Assembly (NCBI GenBank): GCA_900893395.1 | Contig: CAAHFI010072523.1 | Coordinates: forward strand, 1 to 26,289 | Direction of reading: 5' to 3' | Source of the DNA: Euglena gracilis | Taxonomy: Eukaryota; Euglenozoa; Euglenophyceae; Euglenales; Euglenaceae | Length of the DNA stretch: 26,289 nucleotides | Shown here: positions 1 through 10,800 of the stretch, piece by piece | How the letters are laid out: the number at the start of each line of letters is the position of its first letter | Position numbering within the stretch: position 1 is the stretch's first letter | Program-made: the position numbers and the translations under genes | The notes under the pieces: generated by a model | Databases searched by the model: none | Seen by the model: only the letters and a program-made list of their open reading frames with translations | What the model was told of the DNA's origin: nothing

Positions 1-3000
1 CGAAAAACGGCTGCGTCGGCGCGCCCAAAAACGAGCGCTTTGCCCGGCTAGAGGTCGGCGATCCTTACCTAATTGTTGCGAAGGCGCGGCGGAGAGGCGC
101 AATTTTGCCCGCGGGCGTGCGAAAACGCAGCAGTACGCGGGGGCAAAATAGCAACGTGGCGACGGACCCGCAAAAAACGCGTTTTTGCGCCATCGCCGAA
201 AAGGCGCGTTCGCTCCAAAAACGACGCTGCCCCGGCTAGAGGTCACCTTTACTAATTGGGAAGCGCGGCGAGAGGCCAATTTTGCCGCGTGCGTAAAAAC
301 GCAGCAGTTACGCCGAGGCGCAAAATAGCACGCGACGACCCCAAAAAACCCGTTTTGGCCATTTTCGGCCGAAAACGGCTGCGCGGCGCTCCAAAAACGA
401 GCGCTTGCCCGCAGAGGTCGGCGATCCTTTACCTAATTGTTGCGAAGGGCGCGGGCGGAACGCAATTTTGGCGGGCGGGGCGTAAAACGCAGCAGTTACC
501 GCCCGGAGCCAAAAAGACGTTGGCGACGGACCCGCAAAAACGTCGTTTTCGCCATTTTCGGCCGAAAACGGCTCCGCCCAAAAACGAGCGCTTTGCCCCT
601 AGAGGTCGGATCGACCTAGGCGAAGGCGCGGGCGGAAGGCGCTTTTGCCCGCGGCGGGCGTGCGTAAAACGCAGCATTACCGTCCGAGCGCAAAATAGCA
701 CGTTGGCGACGGACGCCGCAAAAACGTCGTTTTCCGGCATTTTCGGCCGAAAACGGCGCGGCGCCCAAAAACGAGCGCTTTGCCCGGCTAGAGGTCGCGA
801 TCCTTTACCAATTGTTGCGAAGGGCGCGGCGGAGGCAATTTTGCCCGCGGCGGGCGTGCGTAAAACGCAGCAGTTACCGCCCGGGACGCAAACACGTTGG
901 CGACGGCCGCAAAAAAACTCGCGCCAAAACGGCTGCGTCGGCGCTCCAAAAACGAGCGCTTTGCCCCGGCTAGAGGCGGCGATCCTTTACCTAATTGTTG
1001 CGAAGGGCGGCGGCGGAAGGCCAATGCCCGCGGCGGGCGTGCGTAAAACGCAGCAGTTACCCGGAGGCGCAAAATAGCACGTGCGAACGGACCGCAAAAA
1101 ACGTCGTCCATTTTCGGCCGAAACGGCTGCGTCGGCGCTCCAAAAACGAGCGCTCCCGCTAGAGGTCGGCGATCCTTTACCTAATTGTTGCGAAGGGCGG
1201 CGGAGAGGCGCAATTTGCCCGCGGCGGCGTAAAACGCAGCAGTTACCGCCGGGAGGGCCAAAATAGCACGTTGCACGGACGCCCGCAAAAAAACGTCGTT
1301 TCGCCATTTTCGGCCGAAAAACGGCTGCGTCCGCGCAAAACGAGCGCTTTGCCCGCTAGAGTCGGCGATCCATTTAAAGCGAAGGGCGGCGGCGGAGAGG
1401 CGCAATTTGCCCGCGCGGGCGTGCGTAAAAACGCAGCAGTTACCGCCGGGAGCGCAAAATACACGTTGGCGACGACGCCGCAAAAAACGTCCGGGGCATT
1501 TTCGGCCGAAAACGGCTGCGTCGGCGCTCCAAAAGAGCGCTTGGCCCGGCTAGAGTCGGCGATCCTTTACCTAATTGTTGCGAAGGGCGGCGCGAGAGCA
1601 ATTGCCCGCGCGGCGGCGTAAAACGCAGCAGTTACCGCCAGAACGCAAAATAGCACGTTGGCGACGACGCCGCAAAAAACGTCGTTTTTTCGGCCATTTT
1701 CGGCCGAAAACGGCTGCGTCGGCGCTCAAAAAACGAGCGCTTTGCCCCGGCTAGAGCGCATCCTTTACCTAATTGCGAAGGGCGGGCGAGAGGCGCAATT
1801 TTGCCCGCGCGGCGTGCGTAAAACGCAGCATTACCGTCCGGAGGCGCAAAATAGCACGTTGCGAGACGCCGCAAAAAAACGTCGTTTTTCGGCCATTCGG
1901 CCGAAAACGCTGCGTCGGCGCTCCAAAAACGAGCGCTTTGCCCCGGCTAGAGGTCGGCGATCTTTACCTAATGTTGCGAAGGCGCGCGCGAGAGGCGCAA
2001 TTTTGCCCGGCGGGCGTGCTAAAACGACAGTTACCGCCCAGGCGCAAAAAGCACGTTGGCGACGACGCCGCAAAAAACGTCGTTTTTCCGCCATTTTCGG
2101 CCGAAAACGGCTGCGTCGGCGCTCCAAAAACGAGCGCTTTGCCCCGGCTAAGAGTCGGCGATCCTTACCTAATTGTTGCGAAGGGCGCGGGCGAGAGGCG
2201 CAATTTTGCCCGCGGCGGCGTAAAACGCAGCAGTTACCGCCGGAGGCCAAATAGCACGGCGACGGACGCCGCAAAAACGTCGTTTTTGGCCATTGGCCGA
2301 AACGGCTGCGTCGGCGCTCCAAAACGAGCGCTTGCCCCAGAGGTCGATCCTACCTAATTAAGCGGCGGGCGGAAAGGCAATTTTGCCCGCGGCGGCTGCG
2401 TAAAACGCAGCAGTTACCGTCCGGAAGCCAAAAGCACGTTGGCGACGGACGCCAAAAACGTCGTTTTTCCCATTTCGGCCGAAAACGGCTGCGTCGCGCT
2501 CCAAAAACGAGCGCTGCCCCGGCTAGAGGTCGCGATCCTTACCTAATTGTTCGAAGGGCGGCGGCGGAGAGGCGCAATTTTGCCCGCGGCGGGCGTGCGT
2601 AAAACGCAGCAGTTACCGTCCGGGAGGCAAAATACACGTTGGCGACGGACCCGCAAAAACGTCGTTTTTCAGGCCATTTTCGGCCGAAAACGGCTGCGTC
2701 GGCGCTCAAAACGAGCGCTTTGCCCGCTAGAGGTCGGCGATCCTTTACAATTGTTGCGAAAGGGCGGCGGGCGGAGAGGCGCGCAATTTGCCCCGCGGCG
2801 GGCGGCGTAAAACGCAGCAGACCGTCCAGGCGCAAAAACACTTGGCGACGGACGCCCAAAAAACGTCTTTTTGGCCATTTTCGGCCGAAAACGGCTGCGT
2901 CGGCCCTCCAAAACGAGCGCTTTGCCCCGGCTAGAGGTCGGCGATCCTTTACCTAATTGTTGCGAAGGGCGGCGGGCGGAGAGGCGCAATTTGCCCGCGC

Positions 3001-3500
3001 GGGCGTGCGTAAAACGCAGCAGTTACCGCCCGCAAAAAAGCAGTGCGTTGGCGACGACGCCGCAAAAAACGTCGTTTTCGGCCATTTTCGGCCGAAAACG
3101 GCTGCGTCGGCGCTCCAAAAACGAGCGCTTTGCCCCGGCTAGATCGGCGATCCTTTACCTAATTGTTGCGAAGGCGCGGGCGAGAGCGCAATTTTGCCGC
3201 GCGGGCGTGCGTAAAACGCAGCAGTTACCGCCCGAGCGCAAAATAGCACTGGCGACGGACCCCGCAAAAACGTCGTTTTTCGGCCATTTTCGGCCGAAAA
3301 CGCTGCGGCGCTCCAAAACGAGCGCTTTGCCCCGAAGCGGGCGATCCTTTACCTAATTGTTGCGAAGGCGGCGGGCGAAAGGCGCAATTTTGCCGCGGCG
3401 GGCGTGCGTAAAACGCAGCAGTTACCGCCGCGAGCGCAAAATAGCACGTTGGCGACCCGCAAAAAACGTTTTCGCCATTTTCGCCGAAAACGGCTGCGTC
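1..3500. repeat. Degraded left sector of block A, deletion-rich units
   Basis: Unit spacing measured on the GCGCTCCAAAAACGAGCGC landmark falls to 175-200 bases here, averaging about 192 over the first 2.7 kb, against about 211 in the clean part of block A. The lost bases are mostly single, scattered and often in runs such as GGG, AAAAA or GCGCG. Most of the remaining sequence can be read as a subsequence of the family A consensus. Only a few short patches, near 606-620 and 1371-1380, need substitutions or insertions. A steady rise in deletions toward the sequence edge without matching point mutations suggests poor consensus at a contig end. True decay of terminal satellite units is the less likely alternative. 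The right boundary given is approximate. Confidence 0.8.
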
Positions 3501-6500
3501 GGCGCTCCAAAAACGAGCGCTTTGCCCGGCTAGAGGTCGGCGATCCTTTACCTAATTGTTGCGAAGGGCGGCGGGCGAGAGGCGCAATTTTGCCCGCGGC
3601 GGGCGTGCGTAAAACGCAGCAGTTACCGTCCGGGAGCGCAAAAGCACGTTGGCGACGCGGCCGCAAAAAACGTCGTTCCATTTCGGCCGAAAACGGCTGC
3701 GTCGGCGCTCCAAAAACGAGCGCTTTGCCCCGGCTAGAGGTCGCGATCCTTTACCTAATTGTTGCGAAGGGCGGCGGCGGAAGGCGCAATTTTGCCCGCG
3801 GCGGCGTGCGTAAAACGCAGCAGTTACCGCCGGGAGCGCAAAAACACGTTGGCGACGGACCCCGCAAAAAACGTCGTTTTTCGGCCAAAACGGCTGCGTC
3901 GGCGCTCCAAAAACGAGCGCTTTGCCCCGGCTAGAGGTCGGCGATCCTTTACCTAATTGTTGCGAAGGGCGGCGGGCGAGAGGCGCAATTTTGCCCGCGG
4001 CGGGCGTGCGTAAAACGCAGCAGTTACCGTCGGGAGCGCAAAACACGTTGGCGACGGACGCCGCAAAAAACGTCGTTTTTCCCCATTTCGGCCGAAAACG
4101 GCTGCGTCGGCGCTCCAAAAACGAGCGCTTTGCCCCGGCTAGAGGTCGGCGATCCTTTACCTAATTGTTGCGAAGGGCGGCGGGCGGAGAGGCGCAATTT
4201 TGCCCGCGGCGGGCGGCGTAAAACGCAGCAGTTACCGCCGGGAGCGCAAAAAGCACGTTGGCGACGGACGCCGCAAAAAACGTCGTTTTTCGGCCATTTC
4301 GGCCGAAAACGGCTGCGTCGGCGCTCCAAAAACGAGCGCTTTGCCCCGGCTAGAGGTCGGCGATCCTTTACCTAATTGTTGCGAAGGGCGGCGGGCGAGG
4401 GCGCAATTTTGCCCGCGGCGGGCGTAAAACGCAGCAGTTACCGTCCGGGAGCGCAAAATAGCACGTTGGCGACGGACGCCGCAAAAAACGTCGTTTTTCG
4501 GCCATTTCGGCGAAAACGGCTGCGTCGGCGCTCCAAAAACGAGCGCTTTGCCCCGGCTAGAGGTCGGCGATCCTTTACCTAATTGTTGCGAAGGGCGGCG
4601 GGCGGAGGCGCAATTTTGCCCGCGGCGGGCGTGCGTAAAACGCAGCAGTTACCCCACGCAAAATAGCACGTTGGCGACGGACGCCGCAAAAAACGTCGTT
4701 TTTCGGCCATTTTCGGCCGAAAACGGCTGCGTCGGCGCTCCAAAAACGAGCGCTTTGCCCCGGCTAGAGGTCGGCGATCCTTTACCTAATTGTTGCGAAG
4801 GGCGGCGGCGAGAGGCGCAATTTCCCGCGCGGCGTGCGTAAAACGCAGCAGTTACCGCCGGGGGCAAAATAGCACGTTGGCGACGGACGCCGCAAAAAAC
4901 GTCGTTTTCGGCCATTTTCGGCCGAAAACGGCTGCGTCGGCGCTCCAAAAACGAGCGCTTTGCCCCGGCTAGAGGTCGGCGATCCTTTACCTAATTGTTG
5001 CGAAGGGCGGCGGGCGGAGGCGCAATTTGCCCGCGGCGGGCGTGCGTAAAACGCAGCAGTTACCGCCGGGAGGCGCAAAATAGCACGTTGGCGACGGACG
5101 CCGCAAAAAACGTCGTTTTTCGGCCATTTTCGGCCGAAACGGCTGCGTCGGCGCTCCAAAAACGAGCGCTTTGCCCCGGCTAGAGGTCGGCGATCCTTTA
5201 CCTAATTGTTGCGAAGGGCGGCGGGCGGAGGCGCAATTTTGCCCGCGGCGGGCGTGCGTAAAACGCAGCAGTTACCGCCCGGGAGCGCAAAGCACGTTGG
5301 CGACGGACGCCGCAAAAAACGTCGTTTTTCGGCATTTTCGGCCGAAAACGGCTGCGTCGGCGCTCCAAAAACGAGCGCTTTGCCCCGGCTAGAGTCGGCG
5401 ATCCTTTACCTAATTGTTGCGAAGGGCGGCGGGCGGAGAGGCGCAATTTTGCCCGCGGCGGGCGTGCGTAAAACGCAGCAGTTACCGCCGGGAGGCGCAA
5501 AATAGCACGTTGGCGACGGACCCGCAAAAAACGTCGTTTTTCGGCCATTTTCGGCCGAAACGGCTGCGTCGGCGCTCCAAAAACGAGCGCTTTGCCCCGG
5601 CTAGAGGTCGGCGATCCTTACCTAATTGTTGCGAAGGGCGGCGGGCGGAGAGGCGCAATTTTGCCCGCGGCGGGCGTGCGTAAAACGCAGCAGTTACCGC
5701 CCGGGAGCGCAAAATAGCACGTTGGCGACGGACGCCGCAAAAAACGTCGTTTTCGGCCAAAAACGGCGCGTCGGCGCTCCAAAAACGAGCGCTTTGCCCC
5801 GGCTAGAGGTCGGCGATCCTTTACCTAATTGTTGCGAAGGGCGGCGGGCGGAGAGGCGCAATTTTGCCCGCGCGGGCGTGCGTAAAACGCAGCAGTTACC
5901 GTCCGGGAGGCGCAAAATAGCACGTTGGCGACGGACGCCGCAAAAAACGTCGTTTTTCGGCCATTTTCGGCCGAAAACGGCTGCGTCGGCGCTCCAAAAA
6001 CGAGCGCTTTGCCCCGGCTAGAGGTCGGCGATCCTTTACCTAATTGTTGCGAAGGGCGGCGGGCGGAGAGGCGCAATTTGCCCGCGGCGGGCGTGCGTAA
6101 AACGCAGCAGTTACCGCCGGGAAAAATAGCACGTTGGCGACGGACGCCGCAAAAAACGTCGTTTTTCGGCCATTTTCGGCCGAAACGGCTGCGTCGGCGC
6201 TCCAAAAACGAGCGCTTTGCCCCGGCTAGAGGTCGGCGATCCTTTACCTAATTGTTGCGAAGGGCGGCGGGCGGAGAGGCGCAATTTTGCCCGCGGCGGG
6301 CGTGCGTAAAACGCAGCAGTTACCGTCCGGGGGCGCAAAAGCACGTTGGCGACGGACGCCGCAAAAAACGTCGTTTTTCGGCCATTTTCGGCCGAAAACG
6401 GCTGCGTCGGCGCTCCAAAAACGAGCGCTTTGCCCCGGCTAGAGGTCGGCGATCCTTTACCTAATTGTTGCGAAGGGCGGCGGGCGGAGAGGCGCAATTT

Positions 6501-7843
6501 TGCCCGCGGGGCGTGCGTAAAACGCAGCAGTTACCGCCCGGGAGGCGCAAAATAGCACGTTGGCGACGGACGCCGCAAAAAACGTCGTTTTTCGGCCATT
6601 TTCGGCCGAAAACGGCTGCGTCGGCGCTCCAAAAACGAGCGCTTTGCCCCGGCTAGAGGGTCGATCCTTTACCTAATTGTTGCGAAGGGCGGCGGGCGGA
6701 GAGGCGCAATTTTGCCCGCGGCGGGCGTGCGTAAAACGCCAGTTTACCGTCCGGGAGCGCAAAATAGCACGTTGGCGACGGACGCCGCAAAAAACGTCGT
6801 TTTTGGCCATTTTCGGCCGAAAACGGCTGCGTCGGCGCTCCAAAAACGAGCGCTTTGCCCCGGCTAGAGGTCGGCGATCCTTTACCTAATTGTGCGAAGG
6901 GCGGCGGGCGGAGAGGCGCAATTTGCCCGCGGCGGCGTGCGTAAAACGCAGCAGTTACCGCCCGGGAGCGCAAAAGCACGTTGGCGACGGACCGCCGCAA
7001 AAAACGTCGTTTTTCGGCCATTTTCGGCCGAAAACGGCTGCGTCGGCGCCAAAAACGAGCGCTTTGCCCCGGCTAGAGGTCGGCGATCCTTTACCTAATT
7101 GTTGCGAAGGGCGGCGGGCGGAGAGGCGCAATTTGCCCGCGGCGGCGTGCGTAAAACGCAGCAGTTACCGCCGGGAGGCGCAAAAAGCACGTTGGCGACG
7201 GCGCCGCAAAAAACGTCGTTTTCGGCATTTTCGGCCGAAAACGGCTGCGTCGGCGCTCCAAAAACGAGCGCTTTGCCCCGGCTAGAGGTCGGCGATCCTT
7301 TACCTAATTGTTGCGAAGGGCGGCGGGCGGAGAGGCGCAATTTTGCCGCGGCGGGCGTGCGTAAAACGCAGCAGTTACCGCCCGGGGGCAAAAAGCACGT
7401 TGGCGACGGACGCCGCAAAAAACGTCGTTTTTCGGCCATTTTCGGCCGAAAACGGCTGCGTCGGCGCTCCAAAAACGAGCGCTTTGCCCCGGCTAGAGGT
7501 CGGCGATCCTTTACCTAATTGTTGCGAAGGGCGGCGGGCGGAGAGGCGCAATTTGCCCGCGGCGGGCGTGCGTAAAACGCAGCAGTTACCGTCCGGGGGC
7601 AACAAAATGCACGTTGGCGACGGACGCCGCAAAAACGTCGTTTTTCGGCCATTTTCGGCCGAAAACGGCTGCGTCGCGCTCCAAAAACGAGCGCTTTGCC
7701 CCGGCTAGAGGTCGGCGATCCTTTACCTAATTGTTGCGAAGGGCGCGGGCGGAGAGGCGCAATTTTGCCCGCGGCGGGCGTGCGTAAAACGCAGCAGTTA
7801 CCGTCCGGGAGGCGCAAAATAGCACGTTGGCGACGGACGCCGC

Positions 7844-7879
7844 AAAAAACGTCGTTTTTCGGCCATTTTCGGCCGAAAA
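7844..7879. other. Phased A/T tracts in family A unit (possible DNA bend)
   Basis: Four A or T runs lie in series: six A (7844-7849), five T (7855-7859), four T (7866-7869) and four A (7876-7879). Their centres are 10.5, 10.5 and 10 bp apart, one helical turn each, with GC-rich steps between. Further tracts near unit positions 87 and 98 keep approximate phase. In-phase A-tracts are known to curve DNA, and 10-bp AA/TT periodicity favours nucleosome wrapping. The arrangement recurs in nearly every unit. Any role in packaging the array is inference. Confidence 0.6.
7866..7879. other. 14-bp perfect palindrome TTTTCGGCCGAAAA
   Basis: The segment equals its own reverse complement over 14 bases and carries one CGGCCG (EagI) site per unit. 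It follows a direct half-copy, TTTTTCGGCCA, one helical turn upstream. In block B the palindrome is trimmed to 12 bases because the last A became T. A symmetric site of this kind could bind a dimeric protein, but no such protein is known here. Confidence 0.7.
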
Positions 7880-10800
7880 CGGCTGCGTCGGCGCTCCAAA
7901 AACGAGCGCTTTGCCCCGGCTAGAGGTCGGCGATCCTTTACCTAATTGTTGCGAAGGGCGGCGGGCGGAGAGGCGCAATTTGCCCGCGGCGGGCGTGCGT
8001 AAAACGCAGCAGTTACCGTCCGGAGGCGCAAAATAGCACGTTGGCGACGGACGCCGCAAAAAACGTCGTTTTTCGGCCATTTTCGGCCGAAAACGGCTGC
8101 GTCGGCGCTCCAAAAACGAGCGCTTTGCCCCGGCTAGAGGTCGGCGATCCTTTACCTAATTGTTGCGAAGGGCGGCGGGCGGAGAGGCGCAATTTTGCCC
8201 GCGGCGGGCGTGCGTAAAACGCAGCAGTTACCGCCGGGAGCGCAAAATAGCACGTTGGCGACGGACGCCGCAAAAAACGTCGTTTGGCCATTTTCGGCCG
8301 AAAACGGCTGCGTCGGCGCTCCAAAAACGAGCGCTTTGCCCCGGCTAGAGGTCGGCGATCCTTTACCTAATTGTTGCGAAGGGCGGCGGGCGGAGAGGCG
8401 CAATTTTGCCCGCGGCGGGCGTGCGTAAAACGCAGCAGTTACCGCCGGGAGCGCAAAATAGCACGTTGGCGACGGACGCCGCAAAAAACGTCGTTTTTCG
8501 GCCATTTTCGGCCGAAAACGGCTGCGTCGGCGCTCCAAAAACGAGCGCTTTGCCCCGGCTAGAGGTCGGCGATCCTTTACCTAATTGTTGCGAAGGGCGG
8601 CGGGCGGAGAGGCGCTTTGCCCGCGGCGGCGTGCGTAAAACGCAGCAGTTACCGCCGGGAGGCGCAAAATAGCACGTTGGCGACGGACGCCGCAAAAAAC
8701 GTCGTTTTTCGGCATTTTCGGCCGAAAACGGCTGCGTCGGCGCTCCAAAAACGAGCGCTTTGCCCCGGCTAGAGGTCGGCGATCCTTTACCTAATTGTTG
8801 CGAAGGGCGGCGGAGGCGCAATTTTGCCCGCGGCGGGCGTGCGTAAAACGCAGCAGTTACCGCCGGGAGGCGCAAAATAGCACGTTGGCGACGGCCCGCA
8901 AAAACGTCGTTTTTCGGCCATTTTCGGCCGAAAACGGCTGCGTCGGCGCTCCAAAAACGAGCGCTTTGCCCCGGCTAGAGGTCGGCGATCCTTTACCTAA
9001 TTGTTGCGAAGGGCGGCGGCGGAGAGGCGCAATTTTGCCCGCGGCGGCGTGCGTAAAACGCAGCAGTTACCGTCCGGAGGCGCAAAAGCACGTTGGCGAC
9101 GGACGCCGCAAAAAACGTCGTTTTCGGCCATTTTCGGCCGAAAACGGCTGCGTCGGCGCTCCAAAAACGAGCGCTTTGCCCCGGCTAGAGGTCGGCGATC
9201 CTTTACCTAATTGTTGCGAAGGGCGGCGGGCGAGAGGCAATTTTGCCCGCGGCGTGCGTAAAACGCAGTTACCGTCCGGGAGGCGCAAAATAGCACGTTG
9301 GCGACGGACGCCGCAAAAAACGTCGTTTTTCGGCCATTTCGGCCGAAAACGGCTGCGTCGGCGCTCCAAAAACGAGCGCTTTGCCCCGGCTAGAGGTCGG
9401 CGATCCTTTACCTAATTGTTGCGAAGGGCGGCGGGCGAGAGGCGCAATTTTGCCCGCGCGGGCGTGCGTAAAACGCAGCAGTTACCGTCCGGGAGCGCAA
9501 AATAGCACGTTGGCGACGGACGCCGCAAAAACGTCGTTTTTTCGGCCATTTTCGGCCGAAAACGGCTGCGTCGGCGCTCCAAAAACGAGCGCTTTGCCCC
9601 GGCTAGAGGTCGGCGATCCTTTACCTAATTGTTGCGAAGGGCGGCGGGCGGAGAGGCGCAATTTTGGCGGCGGGCGTGCGTAAAACGCAGCAGTTACCGT
9701 CCGGGAGGCGCAAAATAGCACGTTGGCGACGGACGCCGCAAAAAACGTCGTTTTTCGGCCATTTTCGGCCGAAAACGGCTGCGTCGGCGCTCCAAAACGA
9801 GCGCTTTGCCCCGGCTAGAGGTCGGCGATCCTTTACCTAATTGTTGCGAAGGGCGGCGGGCGAGAGGCGCAATTTTGCCGCGGCGGGCGTGCGTAAAACG
9901 CAGCAGTTACCGTCCGGGAGGCGCAAAATAGCACGTTGGCGACGGACGCCGCAAAAAAACGTCGTTTTTCGGCCATTTTCGGCCGAAAACGGCTGCGTCG
10001 GCGCTCCAAAAACGAGCGCTTTGCCCCGGCTAGAGGTCGGCGATCCTTTACCTAATTGTTGCGAAGGCGGCGGGCGGAGAGCGCAATTTTGCCCGCGGCG
10101 GGCGTGCGTAAAACGCAGCAGTTACCGCCGGGGCGCAAAATAGCACGTTGGCGACGGACGCCGCAAAAAACGTCGTTTTTGGCCATTTTCGGCCGAAAAC
10201 GGCTGCGTCGGCGCTCCAAAAACGAGCGCTTTGCCCGGCTAGAGGTCGGCGATCCTTTACCTAATTGTTGCGAAGGGCGGCGGGCGAGAGGCGCAATTTT
10301 GCCGGCGGGCGTGCGTAAAACGCAGCAGTTACCGCCCGGGAGGCAAAAAGCACGTTGGCGACGGACGCCGCAAAAAAACGTCGTTTTTTCGGCCATTTTC
10401 GGCCGAAAACGGCTGCGTCGGCGCTCCAAAAACGAGCGCTTTGCCCCGGCTAGAGGTCGGCGATCCTTTACCTAATTGTTGCGAAGGGCGGCGGGCGGAG
10501 AGGCGCAATTTTGCCCGCGGCGGGCGTGCGTAAAACGCAGCAGTTACCGCCCGGGAGCGCAAAATAGCACGTTGGCGACGCGCCGCAAAAAACGTCGTTT
10601 TTCGGCCATTTTCGGCCGAAAACGGCTGCGTCGGCGCTCCAAAAACGAGCGCTTTGCCCCGGCTAGAGGTCGGCGATCCTTTACCTAATTGTTGCGAAGG
10701 GCGGCGGGCGGAGAGGCGCAATTTGCCCGGCGCGGGCGTGCGTAAAACGCAGCAGTTACCGCCCGGGGGCAAAAAGCACGCGACGCCGCAAAAAACGTCG

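Larger units (their letters stand above)
7814..8027. repeat. Representative family A unit (214 bp)
   Basis: This is one of the fullest family A copies, two bases short of the 216-bp consensus: one T is missing from AATTTTGC and one G from CCGGGAGG. In order it holds a GCAAAAT start, the TGGCG diagnostic block, a run of four phased A/T tracts, a 14-bp palindrome, an A-tract framed by GCGCTC and GAGCGC, a CCCCGGCTAGAGG segment, TTTACCTAATTG, a G-rich stretch with GGGCGGCGGGCGG, the palindrome GCCCGCGGCGGGC, and TGCGTAAAACGCA. The unit phase is arbitrary, because a tandem array has no natural start. It contains no coding signal. Confidence 0.9.

Noticed and set aside
256-1077. Open reading frame of 273 codons on the plus strand, the longest in the window
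   Set aside because: It runs through four to five satellite units and stays open only because missing bases shift the frame past stops. The product is low-complexity Arg/Ala/Pro/Lys-rich text that repeats each unit in a different frame, with no family resemblance. Cleaner units do not keep the frame.
7964-8010. G-quadruplex in GGGCGGCGGGCGG
   Set aside because: The stretch has only two runs of three G close together plus GG pairs, so a stable four-run quadruplex is not clearly supported.
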